Below are positions 31,831-40,270 of a stretch of DNA of 64,000 nucleotides, one piece after another (within the stretch, counting starts at the first letter, position 1; the number at the start of each line of letters is the position of its first letter). This stretch comes from Streptomyces peucetius (GTDB lineage Bacteria; Actinomycetota; Actinomycetes; Streptomycetales; Streptomycetaceae): positions 3,906,001 through 3,970,000 of the forward strand of contig NZ_CP107567.1 in assembly GCF_025854275.1 (NCBI RefSeq). Reading direction: 5' to 3'. The notes beneath the pieces were generated by a model. The model ran no database searches. It was not told the origin of the DNA and saw only the letters and a list, made by a program, of their open reading frames with translations. The position numbers and the translations under genes were made by a program.

Positions 31831-33477
31831 CTACAGCTCGGTGACGTCGAGCTCGCCGTCCGCGTACTGCCTGCGGATGACCTTCTTGTCGAACTTGCCG
31901 ACGCTCGTCTTCGGCACCGTCGGCACCACCGCCCAGCGCTCGGGCAGCTGCCACTTGGCGATCTTCCCGGCGAGGAACGTCCTCAGCGTCTCGTAGTCCG
32001 CCGTGGAGCCCTCCTTCAGCACCACGGTCGCCAGCGGACGCTCGCCCCACTTCTCGTCGGGTACGGCGACGACCGCCGCCTCCGCGACGTCCGGGTGCGC
32101 CATGAGCGCGTTCTCCAGCTCGACGCTGGAGATCCACTCGCCGCCCGACTTGATGACGTCCTTGGCCCGGTCGGTCAGCGTCAGATAGCCGTCGCTGCTG
32201 ATCACGCCGACGTCACCGGTCTTCAGCCAGCCGTCTTCGCTGAACTTGTCCCCCGGCCGGAAGTCCTCGCCGCCCGCACCGCCGTAGTACGCACCGGCGA
32301 TCCAGTTGCCGCGCACCTCCAGCTCGCCGGCCGACTCGCCGTCCCACGGCAGCAGGTCTCCACCGGGACCGACCAGGCGCGCCTCCACGCCGGCCGGGAA
32401 GCGGCCCTGCGTGATGCGGTACGGCCACTCCTCCTCCGCGCTCAGCCCGGCGGGCGGGTGTGCCATCGTGCCGAGCGGCGAGGTCTCCGTCATGCCCCAG
32501 GCGTGGCAGAGCCGCACACCGAGCTTGTCGTACGCCTCCATGAGGGACGGCGGGCACGCGGCCCCGCCGATGGTGACCTGCCGCATGGAGGACAGGTCGC
32601 GGGGGTTGGCGGTGACCTCCGCGAGCAGTCCTTGCCAGATGGTGGGGACCGCCGCGGCGTGCTGGGGCCTCTCCCGCTCGATCATCTCGGCGAGCGGCGC
32701 GGGCTGCAGGAAGCGGTCCGGCATCAGCATGTTGATGCCGGTCATGAACGTGGCGTGCGGCAGTCCCCAGGCGTTCACATGGAACTGGGGGACGACCACG
32801 AGGGTCGTGTCCTTGTCGGTCAGCCCCATCGACTCGGCCATGTTGACCTGCATGGAGTGCAGGAAGATCGAGCGGTGGGAGTAGACGACGCCCTTGGGGT
32901 CGCCCGTCGTACCGGACGTGTAGCACATCGCCGCTGCGGCGCGCTCGTTCAGCTCGGGCCAGTCGTAGGTGGTCGGGCGGCCGGCGATCAGCTCCTCGTA
33001 CTCGTGGACCTGCGCCTCCGTGTCGGCGAGGAGCGAGCGGTCACCCGGACCGGAGACGACGATGTGCTCGATCGTCGGCAGGTGGGGGAGCAGCGGCGCC
33101 AGCAGCGGCAGCAGCGAACCGTTGACGATCACGGCGCGGTCGGCGGCGTGGTTGACGATCCAGACCAGCTGCTCGGCGGGCAGGCGGAGGTTGAGTGTGT
33201 GGAGCACGGCACCCATGGAGGGGATCGCGAAGTACGCCTCGACATGCTCGGCGTTGTTCCACATGAGGGTGGCGACTCTCTCGTCACCGTCGATGCCGAG
33301 CTCGTCGCGCAGGGCGTTGGCCAGCTGGGTGGCCCGCCGGCCGGCTTCGGCGAAGGTACGGCGCTGCGGCTCGGCCTCGCCGGTCCAGGTGGTGATCTGC
33401 GACTTGCCGTGGATCGTCATCCCATGCTGAAGGATGCGGGTCACAGTCAGCGGTACGTCCTGCATGGTGCTCAGCAC
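31831..33477 (-). CDS. Medium/long-chain acyl-CoA synthetase (AMP-forming, FadD-type)
   Basis: A 548-aa ANL-family enzyme that activates fatty acids to acyl-CoA via acyl-AMP. Motifs in order: the P-loop [13 protein letters not shown] near residue 180, [13 protein letters not shown] near 325, WLKTGDVG near 415, [14 protein letters not shown] near 435 and the C-terminal catalytic Lys in [11 protein letters not shown] near 525. GTG 33477 is chosen for GGGAGG 6 nt upstream; a longer form from 33537 lacks a ribosome-binding site. Palindrome CATACC-N4-GGTATG lies 59 bp upstream, suggesting a TetR-type fatty-acid regulator. Confidence 0.93.
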   Translation of the reverse strand: MLSTMQDVPLTVTRILQHGMTIHGKSQITTWTGEAEPQRRTFAEAGRRATQLANALRDELGIDGDERVATLMWNNAEHVEAYFAIPSMGAVLHTLNLRLPAEQLVWIVNHAADRAVIVNGSLLPLLAPLLPHLPTIEHIVVSGPGDRSLLADTEAQVHEYEELIAGRPTTYDWPELNERAAAAMCYTSGTTGDPKGVVYSHRSIFLHSMQVNMAESMGLTDKDTTLVVVPQFHVNAWGLPHATFMTGINMLMPDRFLQPAPLAEMIERERPQHAAAVPTIWQGLLAEVTANPRDLSSMRQVTIGGAACPPSLMEAYDKLGVRLCHAWGMTETSPLGTMAHPPAGLSAEEEWPYRITQGRFPAGVEARLVGPGGDLLPWDGESAGELEVRGNWIAGAYYGGAGGEDFRPGDKFSEDGWLKTGDVGVISSDGYLTLTDRAKDVIKSGGEWISSVELENALMAHPDVAEAAVVAVPDEKWGERPLATVVLKEGSTADYETLRTFLAGKIAKWQLPERWAVVPTVPKTSVGKFDKKVIRRQYADGELDVTEL

Positions 33478-33536
33478 GGCGTCCTCCCGGTGGGCGCTAG
33501 CGCTACGTGGCAGAAAAGGTGGGTAGATTCTGCGCA

Positions 33537-33552
33537 CATACCACGCGGTATG
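33537..33552. promoter_or_regulatory. Palindrome CATACC-ACGC-GGTATG upstream of fadD-like gene
   Basis: A perfect 6-bp inverted repeat with 4-bp spacer, in the promoter position of the acyl-CoA synthetase gene. A second palindrome, TACCC-AG-GGGTA, follows at 33557-33568. Likely a TetR-family site; the regulator gene is not in the window. Confidence 0.6.
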
Positions 33553-33655
33553 TCACTACCCAGGGGTAATGAAACGCCGTACTTCACCGCGCAACACTGC
33601 ACAACAGCGCACACGCCCCGCCACCGGGACACGCCCGGATGCGGAAACCGGACCG

Positions 33656-34210
33656 TCAGCGGACCGGTGCGAGCTCCGGGTCCTCCCGGAGCTTGCCGAG
33701 CGCCCGCGACACGGCACTCTTGACCGTACCGATCGACACCCCGAGCACCTCCGCCGTCTGCGCCTCGCTCAGGTCCTCGTAGTAACGGAGCACGACCATC
33801 GCCCGCTGGCGGTCCGGCAGCTTCATCACCGCGCGCCACATCGCGTCGTGCAGCGCCTGCTGCTCCGCGGGGTCGACGGCCGGTCCGGTCTCCTGCTCCG
33901 GCAGCTCGTCGCAGACGAACTCGTCCACCTTGCGCTTGCGCCACTGCGACGTGCGCGTGTTCAGCAGGGCGCGGCGGACGTATCCGTCGAGCGCCCGGTG
34001 GTCCTCGATCCGCTCCCAGGCGACGTACGTCTTCGTCAGCGCCGTCTGGAGCAGGTCCTCCGCGTCGCTCGGGTTCGAGGTGAGCGACCGTGCGGTGCGC
34101 AGCAGTACGGGCCCCCGCGCCCGTACGTACGACGAGAAGGAGGTGTAGGGCGTGTACGACGGCACCGGCGCGGCGGCCTTGGAAGCGCTCGTACAGACTG
34201 GCGTGGTCAT
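33656..34210 (-). CDS. SigE-family ECF RNA polymerase sigma factor
   Basis: A 184-aa ECF sigma factor from ATG 34210. Region 2: PSDAEDLLQTALTKTYVAWE; region 4: MKLPDRQRAMVVLRYYEDLS followed by the helix-turn-helix QTAEVLGVSIGTVKSAVSRA. The N-terminus FSSYVRARGPVLLRTARSL is typical of the SigE-70 group abundant in Streptomyces. No anti-sigma gene adjoins it. The short intergenic gaps on both sides contain no clear autoregulatory promoter. Confidence 0.9.
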   Translation of the reverse strand: MTTPVCTSASKAAAPVPSYTPYTSFSSYVRARGPVLLRTARSLTSNPSDAEDLLQTALTKTYVAWERIEDHRALDGYVRRALLNTRTSQWRKRKVDEFVCDELPEQETGPAVDPAEQQALHDAMWRAVMKLPDRQRAMVVLRYYEDLSEAQTAEVLGVSIGTVKSAVSRALGKLREDPELAPVR

Positions 34211-34333
34211 GGCTCCACGCTAGAAGCGCCCCCGCTGTCGCGGATCGGCCCCAGGTCCCGAAGCGTTGTCCCCCTCAGGTTGTAGGGCCGACGGGAGCCG
34301 CACCTCCTGAAGGTGGAGGACACCCCCAGGGGC

Positions 34334-35503
34334 CTACCCGGGAGCGGCCCCGAGAACCAGTCCCGACGTCGGCACACCGGTGCCCGCGGTGACCAGCGCG
34401 GTGGCCGCGCCCGGTATCTGGTTCACCGACGTGCCGCGCAGCTGTCTGACCGCTTCCGCGATGCCGTTCATCCCGTGCAGATACGCCTCTCCCAGCTGCC
34501 CTCCATGGGTGTTGAGCGACAGCACGTCACCGGCCACGAAGTCGGCCCCCTCACCGGGCCCGCAGAAGCCGAACTCCTCCAGCTGCATCAGCACGAACGG
34601 AGTGAAGTGGTCGTAGATGATCCCCACGTCGATGTCGGCCGGGGCGAGCCCCGAGGTCCGCCACAACTGCCGGGCGACGACCCCCATCTCGGGCAGGCCG
34701 GTCAGCTCGTCCCGGTAGAAGCTGGTCATCTGCTCCTGGGCACGGCCGGCACCCTGCGCCGCGGCGAGCACCACCGCCGGCGGGCGTGGCAGGTCACGGG
34801 CCCGCTCCACACTGGTGACGACGAGCGCCTGGCCGCCGTCGGTCTCCTGGCAGCAGTCCAGCAGCCGCAGCGGTTCCACGATCCACCGGGAGGCGGCGTG
34901 GTCGGCCGGGGTGATCGGGCGGCCGTGGAAGTACGCCGCGGGATTGGTGGCCGCGTGACGCCGGCCGGTGACGGCGACATGACCGAAGGCGTCGGGCGTC
35001 AGCCCGTACACGTGCAGATAGCGACGGGCGGCCATCGCGACCCAGGACGCGGGGGTGAGCAGCCCGAACGGAAGGTTCCAGCCGAGCGCCGCGCCCTCCG
35101 CGGACGGTTCACGATGCTGCACACCGGAACCGAAACGCCGGCCGGAGCGCTCGTTGAACGCCCGGTAGCAGACAACGACATCGGCGACCCCGGCGGCGAT
35201 CGCCAGCGCGGCCTGCTGCACGGTGGCGCAGGCCGCACCCCCTCCGTAGTGGACCCGGGAGAAGAACGACAGTTCCCCGATGCCCGCGGCCTGCGCGACG
35301 GTGATCTCAGGGCTGGTGTCCATGGTGAACGTGACCATGCCGTCCACGTCCGCGGGGGAGAGGCCGGCATCGTCCACCGCCGCCCGTACGGCCTCGACGG
35401 CGAGCTTCAGCTCACTGCGCCCGGAGTCCTTCGAGAACTCGGTCGCCCCGATGCCGACGACGGCCGCCCTGCCGCCGAGCGCGTCCCGGTCGCGGATGGT
35501 CAC
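34334..35503 (-). CDS. Thiolase-fold lipid-transfer protein, Ltp2-like (aldolase candidate)
   Basis: A 389-aa SCP2-type thiolase homologue from GTG 35503. The N-terminal AVVGIGATEFSKDSGRSELK and C-terminal THGGQLGEAYLHGMNGIAEA with VTAGTGVPTSGLVLG are characteristic, whereas the nucleophilic Cys context of true thiolases is replaced by HYGGGAACATVQQA. In cholesterol-degrading actinobacteria Ltp2 is a retro-aldolase that forms a complex with the DUF35 part of ChsH2; here the DUF35/MaoC genes lie directly upstream and overlap by 4 bp (GTGA). A steroid or bile-acid side-chain substrate is an inference. Confidence 0.82.
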   Translation of the reverse strand: MTIRDRDALGGRAAVVGIGATEFSKDSGRSELKLAVEAVRAAVDDAGLSPADVDGMVTFTMDTSPEITVAQAAGIGELSFFSRVHYGGGAACATVQQAALAIAAGVADVVVCYRAFNERSGRRFGSGVQHREPSAEGAALGWNLPFGLLTPASWVAMAARRYLHVYGLTPDAFGHVAVTGRRHAATNPAAYFHGRPITPADHAASRWIVEPLRLLDCCQETDGGQALVVTSVERARDLPRPPAVVLAAAQGAGRAQEQMTSFYRDELTGLPEMGVVARQLWRTSGLAPADIDVGIIYDHFTPFVLMQLEEFGFCGPGEGADFVAGDVLSLNTHGGQLGEAYLHGMNGIAEAVRQLRGTSVNQIPGAATALVTAGTGVPTSGLVLGAAPG

Positions 35504-35934
35504 ACGCCTTCCTCCGGTTCCGCCGGTTCCTGGAATTCCTTCGGGAGCGTGACCGTCACCGTGCCGGTGACATGGTTGCCGAGACTGTTGGCGCCGACGA
35601 TCCGGACCTCGGCGGTCGTGCCGTCGAACGCGCCGACCATGCCGCTCAGCACCATCGTGTCGCCCGGGTGGTTGGGGGCGCCGAGCCGTATCGCCACCTT
35701 GCGCAACACGGCCCGCTCCCCGAAGAAGTCGGTGACGTACCGGCCCACCAGACCGTTCGTCGTCAGGATGTTCATGAAAATGTCCGGAGAGCCCTTCTCC
35801 TTGGCGAGCTCCGCGTCGTGGTGCACATCCTGGAAGTCGCGCGAGGCGATGGCTCCGGCGACGATCAGCGTCCGGGTCACCGGCACGGCGAGGGAAGGCA
35901 GCGCCGTCCCGGCACCGAGGGGGCCGCGTTCCAT
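35500..35934 (-). CDS. MaoC-like hydratase, ChsH1-like
   Basis: A 144-aa single hot-dog domain protein from ATG 35934 (GGAGGTG upstream). The hydratase-type segment ASRDFQDVHHDAELAKEKGS contains the Asp and His positions used by MaoC hydratases; FGERAVLRKVAIRLGAPNHP and IVGANSLGNHVTGTV complete the fold. It starts 1 bp after the ChsH2-like stop, and its stop overlaps the Ltp2-like start. ChsH1 pairs with the MaoC half of ChsH2 to hydrate short side-chain enoyl-CoAs, and the gene order supports that pairing. Confidence 0.82.
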   Translation of the reverse strand: MERGPLGAGTALPSLAVPVTRTLIVAGAIASRDFQDVHHDAELAKEKGSPDIFMNILTTNGLVGRYVTDFFGERAVLRKVAIRLGAPNHPGDTMVLSGMVGAFDGTTAEVRIVGANSLGNHVTGTVTVTLPKEFQEPAEPEEGV

Positions 35935-35935
35935 G

Positions 35936-36835
35936 TCAGCCGACACCTCCTTGTACGCCCCGGAAGACCGGCAGCTCGAACTCACCGTCGATGCGGCTGA
36001 ATTCCAGCTCCACCGGCATCCCGACCCGCACCCTGTCGGGAGGGATCCCCACCACGTTGCTGACGATCCGCACCCCCTCTGCCAGCTCGATCAGCCCCAC
36101 CGCGAACGGGGGGTCGAACGCCGGGAACGGCGGATGGTGCATGACCACGTAGGAGAAGACGCTTCCCGAGCCGCTCGCCTCCACCGTGTCCCAGTCCGGC
36201 GATCCGCAGCGGCCGCACCCGGGCAGCCACGGGAAACGCAGCGTTCCGCACCCGCCGCAGCGCTGGATGAGCAGCCGGTGCTCGGCCACTCCCTCCCAGA
36301 AGCCCGCGTTGTCCCTGTTGACGACCGGGCGCGGGCGGCTTCCCTTCGGCTTCCGGGCCCGGGGCGTGTATTTGAGGATCCGGAAGCGATGTGTGCCCGC
36401 CGGCTCGCCGCCCGCCCGTACGTCCATCCGCGTGGTGATGAAGTAACCCGTGCCCAGCTTGGTCGTCTTGCGCTCGGACACGGACTCGATCACCGCGTCG
36501 TAGGTGACCCGGTCCCCCGGCCGCAGCGGCCGCAGATACTCCTGCTCGCAGTCGGTCGCCACCACCGAGGTGTAACCGGCGCCGTCGAGCAGCTCGAACA
36601 GCTCGTCCTGCGCCGCGGCCCGGCCGGTGTGACCCGACAGACCACCCATCGTCCAGACCTGGAGCATCGTCGGCGGGGCGACGGCGTCCGGCCCGGCATA
36701 CGCCGGGTTGCCGTCCCCCATCGCCTCGCACCAGTGCCTGATCATCGGCTCGTTGACGCGATCCTTGCCGACGCCCGAGGTCGCGGCGGCCCGCCCCTCG
36801 TACGTCTTCAGCCGTGCGTACAACTCGTCGGTCAC
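35936..36835 (-). CDS. MaoC + DUF35 fusion protein, ChsH2-like
   Basis: A 299-aa two-domain protein from GTG 36835. The N-terminal MaoC-like domain (about residues 1-165: VNEPMIRHWCEAMGDGNPAY, EQEYLRPLRPGDRVTYD) is followed by a C-terminal DUF35 domain (about 170-298) with a four-Cys zinc ribbon (CGGCGTLRFPWLPGCGRCG) and OB-fold (GSGSVFSYVVMHHPPFPAFD). In Mycobacterium ChsH2 has this same fusion: the MaoC half works with ChsH1 and the DUF35 half holds Ltp2. First gene of the three-gene operon; palindrome CTGAC-N5-GTCAG lies about 30 bp upstream. Confidence 0.86.
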   Translation of the reverse strand: MTDELYARLKTYEGRAAATSGVGKDRVNEPMIRHWCEAMGDGNPAYAGPDAVAPPTMLQVWTMGGLSGHTGRAAAQDELFELLDGAGYTSVVATDCEQEYLRPLRPGDRVTYDAVIESVSERKTTKLGTGYFITTRMDVRAGGEPAGTHRFRILKYTPRARKPKGSRPRPVVNRDNAGFWEGVAEHRLLIQRCGGCGTLRFPWLPGCGRCGSPDWDTVEASGSGSVFSYVVMHHPPFPAFDPPFAVGLIELAEGVRIVSNVVGIPPDRVRVGMPVELEFSRIDGEFELPVFRGVQGGVG

Positions 36836-36863
36836 CGCTCCCCCTTCCGCCCCTCTGCAGAAC

Positions 36864-36878
36864 CTGACTGTCCGTCAG
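36864..36878. promoter_or_regulatory. Palindrome CTGAC-N5-GTCAG upstream of the ChsH2-like operon
   Basis: CTGACTGTCCGTCAG, 28 bp before the GTG at 36835, placed to overlap the promoter. Resembles TetR-type operators of fatty-acid or steroid genes; the regulator is not in the window. Confidence 0.5.
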
Positions 36879-37035
36879 CTCCCTGTTGGATGTCAAGGTC
36901 GCGAGCGCCAACCCCACCGTCCGCACCCGCCCCCGACGCCTCCCCGAGCCCCTTGGCTACGCCTGGGCGGCGGCGCCCCCAAGCACCGCCGCGCAGACGA
37001 TCGTCCCCTTGCTCAGCCTCCCCTCGGGCCGGCCG

Positions 37036-37341
37036 TCACCACAGCGGCCAGAAGTTCACGGTCACGTTGTCCTGGTCGATGACCGTGAAACCGAGTCCGC
37101 CGGCGCCGGCGGTACTGCTCTGAATACTGGCGCCGGACCCGGTCGCCGACTGCTGGGTGGTGGACGAGTTGCCGAAGTTGCTGCCGCCGACGCCGCTGCC
37201 GGTGATCGTCGCCACCGACGCGTTCGACCCGTCGTCCGCGAAGCCGCCGTTGTCCGCCTGGGCGACCCCGCCGAGCAGGGAGAACGCGAGGGGCAGGGCG
37301 GCGGCAACGGCGAGAACGCGGGCGGAACGGATGCTTGCCAT
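37036..37341 (-). CDS. Small secreted Gly/Ser-rich protein (101 aa)
   Basis: ATG 37341 has GGAGGAA 7 nt upstream. A clear signal peptide (SARVLAVAAALPLAFSLLGG, cut after AQA near residue 29) precedes a 72-residue mature chain rich in Gly, Ser, Thr, Asn and Gln (GSGVGGSNFGNSSTTQQSA) and ending VTVNFWPLW. It lacks the Cys pair and chaplin motif, and is too short for a rodlin. Low-complexity secreted proteins of this kind may coat the cell wall; the function is unknown. Monocistronic. Confidence 0.78.
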   Translation of the reverse strand: MASIRSARVLAVAAALPLAFSLLGGVAQADNGGFADDGSNASVATITGSGVGGSNFGNSSTTQQSATGSGASIQSSTAGAGGLGFTVIDQDNVTVNFWPLW

Positions 37342-37645
37342 GTCATTCCTCCATGAACGGGAACTGCTCAAGTGCTGCGGACTCCGGGGCGGTTGGCCAT
37401 CCGCACCCGACTCGATCACGACGTCGCGAGATCAGAATTGCCCACGCGATCCCCGGCGAACCACCCTGGAAGGGGCGATTCGCTCGCAAGCGTGAGGACA
37501 TGTCGATAAACCCCCTCATTACCCCCGGCGTGTCACCGAGCAACAGAACACGCGAGCCGCGCCACGCCCGGGATGAAGCGTTTCTGCACCTTTTGCGACA
37601 CCCTCCCCTCTTCCTTTATTCGAACTCCTGTACGAACATAGACCC
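37342..37645. other. Divergent intergenic region
   Basis: No gene seen. It must carry promoters for the secreted protein (minus strand) and the Prim-Pol gene (plus strand). No palindrome or terminator stands out. Confidence 0.5.
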
Positions 37646-38515
37646 ATGGCCATCACTGCCCGGCAGACCGCCACCCTGGCCCTCGCCCACGCTCTCTCCG
37701 CCGCGGAGCGCGGGCTCCCCGTCATCCCCCTGTCCGCCACCAAACTCCCCGCCCTGCGCTCCCCCCACCGTGGTGATCCGGACCCGGTCCTGTGCCGAGG
37801 CGAATGCGGGCTCCCGGGCCACGGCGTCCACGACGCCATCACCGACCCGGCGGGCGTGCGCGCTCTGTTCGCGGCCGCCCCGTGGGCCACGGGCTACGGC
37901 ATCGCGTGCGGGCGTCCACCGCACCACCTGATCGGCATCGACCTCGACACCAAGTCGTCGACCGACTCCATGGCCGAGCTGCAACACCTGGCGCTGCGCC
38001 ACCTGTTCACCATCCCGGAGACGGTCACGGTCCTCACCCCGAGCGGTGGGCGCCACCTCTGGCTCACCGGCCCACCCGACACGGTCGTCCCCAACTCGGC
38101 CGGCCGGCTCGCCCCCGGCATAGACGTCCGCGGCACCGGCGGCTACCTCGTCGGCCCGGGCTCGGTCACCGCCCACGGCGCCTACCGCCTGGCCCCCGGC
38201 ACGGCGCACCTCCCGCCGGCCCCCTGCCCCCGCGCCCTCCTGCGCCTGATCACACCCCCCGCGCGCCCCCGCTCCAGGCGGGGACCGGCCCACGGAGACG
38301 GACACGGGCTGGTCCAGTTCGTCCTCGGGGCTCAGGAGGGCCAGCGCAACACCCGGCTGTTCTGGGCGGCCTGCCGTGCCTACGAGAACGGTCTCGGCGA
38401 CACCCTGACGGCCGCCCTCACCGACGCGGCGGTCCACGCCGGCCTCACAGAACGCGAGGCCGAGGCCACCATCGCCTCCGCCGCCCGCCTCACCACGGGC
38501 CGCGGCACCCGCTGA
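37646..38515 (+). CDS. Bifunctional DNA primase/polymerase (Prim-Pol domain) protein
   Basis: A 289-aa archaeo-eukaryotic primase-type protein from ATG 37646. The Prim-Pol domain (about residues 15-200) has the metal-binding DxD in HLIGIDLDTKS near residue 97 and the downstream TPSGGRHLWL near residue 134. A zinc-like Cys pair (CRGECGLPGHG) lies near residue 50, and the C-terminal helical part (QEGQRNTRLFWAACRAYENG) is of the primase C-terminal type. No helicase domain is present. It lies just outside the tRNA-Ser island, but Prim-Pol genes are common on mobile elements, so an old element origin is possible. Confidence 0.85.
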   Translation: MAITARQTATLALAHALSAAERGLPVIPLSATKLPALRSPHRGDPDPVLCRGECGLPGHGVHDAITDPAGVRALFAAAPWATGYGIACGRPPHHLIGIDLDTKSSTDSMAELQHLALRHLFTIPETVTVLTPSGGRHLWLTGPPDTVVPNSAGRLAPGIDVRGTGGYLVGPGSVTAHGAYRLAPGTAHLPPAPCPRALLRLITPPARPRSRRGPAHGDGHGLVQFVLGAQEGQRNTRLFWAACRAYENGLGDTLTAALTDAAVHAGLTEREAEATIASAARLTTGRGTR

Positions 38516-38658
38516 CCCGGCCCGCCCGGTGTCGACCGCGCACGCGGCCTCCGCACCGGGGGTCGTCACGGTCGAGCCCGACGCCGAAACGAGGCCCGTC
38601 GGGGTGAGGCCCGGCAAAGCCGGCTGCACAGCTCACCGGACCCGGGCCCCGGACACGC

Positions 38659-38697
38659 GAACGGCCCCTGACCGGGTCTCCTGGTCAGGGGCCGTTC
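38659..38697. terminator. Terminator downstream of tRNA-Ser 3' fragment
   Basis: GAACGGCCCCTGACC pairs perfectly with GGTCAGGGGCCGTTC. Nearly the same hairpin follows the intact tRNA-Ser(TGA) at 46755, so the duplicated segment extends beyond the tRNA. Confidence 0.85.
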
Positions 38698-38701
38698 CGC
38701 C

Positions 38702-38760
38702 TGGCGGTGGGTGTGGGATTTGAACCCACGGTGACTCGCGCCACGACGGTTTTCAAGACC
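38702..38760 (-). other. 3' half of tRNA-Ser(TGA): left att site of the island
   Basis: The minus strand reads GGTCTTGAAAACC (anticodon loop), variable arm, T-arm GTGGGTTCAAATCCCAC, acceptor ACCCACC and CCA. Homology with the intact gene at 46797 starts at the anticodon stem; the 5' half is absent. It is therefore the distal copy left by integration. Confidence 0.85.
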
Positions 38761-39156
38761 AGTCCACCTACCGTCCAAACAACGCACTGACCTCGACAGA
38801 CGACCCGCGCCGCCCTCATCACGGGGTCTTCCTGGCCAGAGGTTGGCCACGATGAGCCGCCCAGGCACCACGCCCCCCAATACGAACTACCGGCGGCACG
38901 GTCATTGCGGTCCAAGACGCTGGTCGTGCGGTCACTGGGGCCATTTGTGGTCGGTCGCGGTCGCGGTGGTTGCTGTACTCCACTGCTGTACTGTGCCGCA
39001 TTGGAACCGTTCCGGCAGTTTTTCGCTTACCTGATCACCTGCCGGACACCCCTCTTCATGAATGCTTCATGAAAGCGCGATGTAGTGGCCCTTGACCTGG
39101 GAGGGTGAAGCAACCATCACACGGTCCCTTCACCCTCCTGCAACCGGCCACTCAGG
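38761..39156. other. Non-coding left end of the tRNA-Ser island
   Basis: No gene seen; the short open frames lack ribosome-binding sites. It carries the TGCTGTACT direct repeat (38971-38992) and probably marks where an integrase gene used to be. Confidence 0.5.
38971..38992. repeat. TGCTGTACT direct repeat (arm-type sites of a lost integrase)
   Basis: TGCTGTACT-CCAC-TGCTGTACT, 13-bp period, preceded by CGGTGGT. It matches the repeat beside the AICE int (26211-26231) in sequence, spacing and distance class from the att site. Confidence 0.6.
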
Positions 39157-39633
39157 CTATGTGTGCTCCCACTTGCCCGAGCCGCCCGCCTCTACGAGGC
39201 CCCCTCCCGCGGCCACGCCGTTGAACTGGCCAACCGGTAGGCCGTCGCTCCTGAACCAGTTCGCCTGAAGCAGGCCACCGCCTACATCGACACCCTGCAC
39301 GTGTACCGAGGTGACGTCCTGGAAGAACGCGTCCCAACTGTCGTAGGCCGTGTACATGAACCCGACGGAGCTGCCGAAGTAAGCAGGGCCGCCCCAGATG
39401 GTGTGGTCGTACAGCCATGGTTGGCCGTCCGGCGTGACCTGCACTTTGCCCCAGACTGCGATCTTCACGTCTGCCGTCGCACCGATCGGTGCAGGCACAG
39501 AGGCGCTAGCCAGCTTCTCCAGGAAGCTTTCCACCTCACTTGCCCCGACTCGAACACCCAGGGCGTTCATCGTGGCCTGCTGCGCAAGAGACTGCGTGGG
39601 GCCGAGTTCTTCTCTAGTGAGAGTTTGAGTCAT
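39157..39633 (-). CDS. Vap-like beta-barrel protein (Rhodococcus VapA-type fold)
   Basis: A 158-aa protein from ATG 39633 (AAAGGA upstream). The N-terminal 55 residues are helical (MTQTLTREELGPTQSLAQQA). The C-terminal ~100 residues (VGFMYTAYDSWDAFFQDVTS, LLQANWFRSDGLPVGQFNG, VEAGGSGKW) resemble the end of Rhodococcus equi Vap proteins, where an aromatic-D/R-S-x-G strand is followed by G-rich strands and a terminal GGGSGTW. No signal peptide is present, unlike R. equi VapA. It is the only gene in the left part of the tRNA-Ser island. The match is from memory of VapA and needs a structure search. Confidence 0.5.
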   Translation of the reverse strand: MTQTLTREELGPTQSLAQQATMNALGVRVGASEVESFLEKLASASVPAPIGATADVKIAVWGKVQVTPDGQPWLYDHTIWGGPAYFGSSVGFMYTAYDSWDAFFQDVTSVHVQGVDVGGGLLQANWFRSDGLPVGQFNGVAAGGGLVEAGGSGKWEHT

Positions 39634-39954
39634 GGTCAGTCCTTTCTCTGGCGTGATCGGATACCTGGCCAGTCGGATAACTGGTTCATGGGTGCCCTAA
39701 GTCAAACCAGGCCAGGAAGATGCCCGGACAGGAGGCGTCTGCGCAGATGAGAAGTTGTCGGCCACTCCCTGACAAGAAAATATAAACCTGCTCAGGTAGG
39801 CGACTCGGCCCCGACATCCATTCTTAGGCCGATGACCCGGATCCGCAATTCGGGGGATTGATTAACGCATCAATAGAATATGTAACTTTCTCGACCTGGA
39901 ACACGGGAAGCACCATCGAAGGCGGTCGCTGTCAACGTGACTCAGCGGATCCAA
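39634..39954. other. AT-richer non-coding stretch of the island
   Basis: No gene seen. It is visibly lower in GC than the flanks. It includes the Vap-like promoter region and a palindrome, TTGAT-N6-ATCAA (39858-39873). Confidence 0.5.
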
Positions 39955-40270
39955 CGCGGAACTGAAGGTGAGCGAGCGGGCGCGCCTGAAGGAACTCGAA
40001 CGACGCAATCACGAGCTGGAGACGGGAGTTACCTTCCTGGAATAGCGGCAGCGTACTTCACGAAAGATCCCTGATAGCAGGCAAGTACGCGTTTCATCGG
40101 CGAGATATGGCTAGACACCCAGGAGTGCGCGCACAGCGTCGAGTTCATGTGGCGTCGACTCGGCGTATCCAGATCTCACTACTATGACTGGCGATCCCAC
40201 CCGGAATCCGCGACGGCCCAACGGCGCGTCGAACTGAAGCTGCTCATAAAGAAAGCCTTCGGCATGTCCG
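39955..40270 (+). pseudogene. Decayed IS3-family remnant (end of orfA, start of orfB)
   Basis: The frame reads AELKVSERARLKELERRNHE, then a stop replaces the expected FLKK continuation. Out of frame by one base follows LDTQECAHSVEFMWRRLGVS and YYDWRSHPESATAQRR, ending at a stop after MSDGA. This is the same OrfA/OrfB junction as in the element at 40812-41880, but mutated and on the opposite strand. Confidence 0.75.

Noticed and set aside
34334..36835. Polyketide or fatty-acid biosynthetic cluster
   Set aside because: The thiolase-like and MaoC proteins lack acyl-carrier partners and match degradative ChsH/Ltp2 architecture better.
38843..39034. A 63-codon frame at the left end of the tRNA-Ser island
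   Set aside because: It crosses the TGCTGTACT repeats and has Trp/His/Arg composition unlike a real protein.
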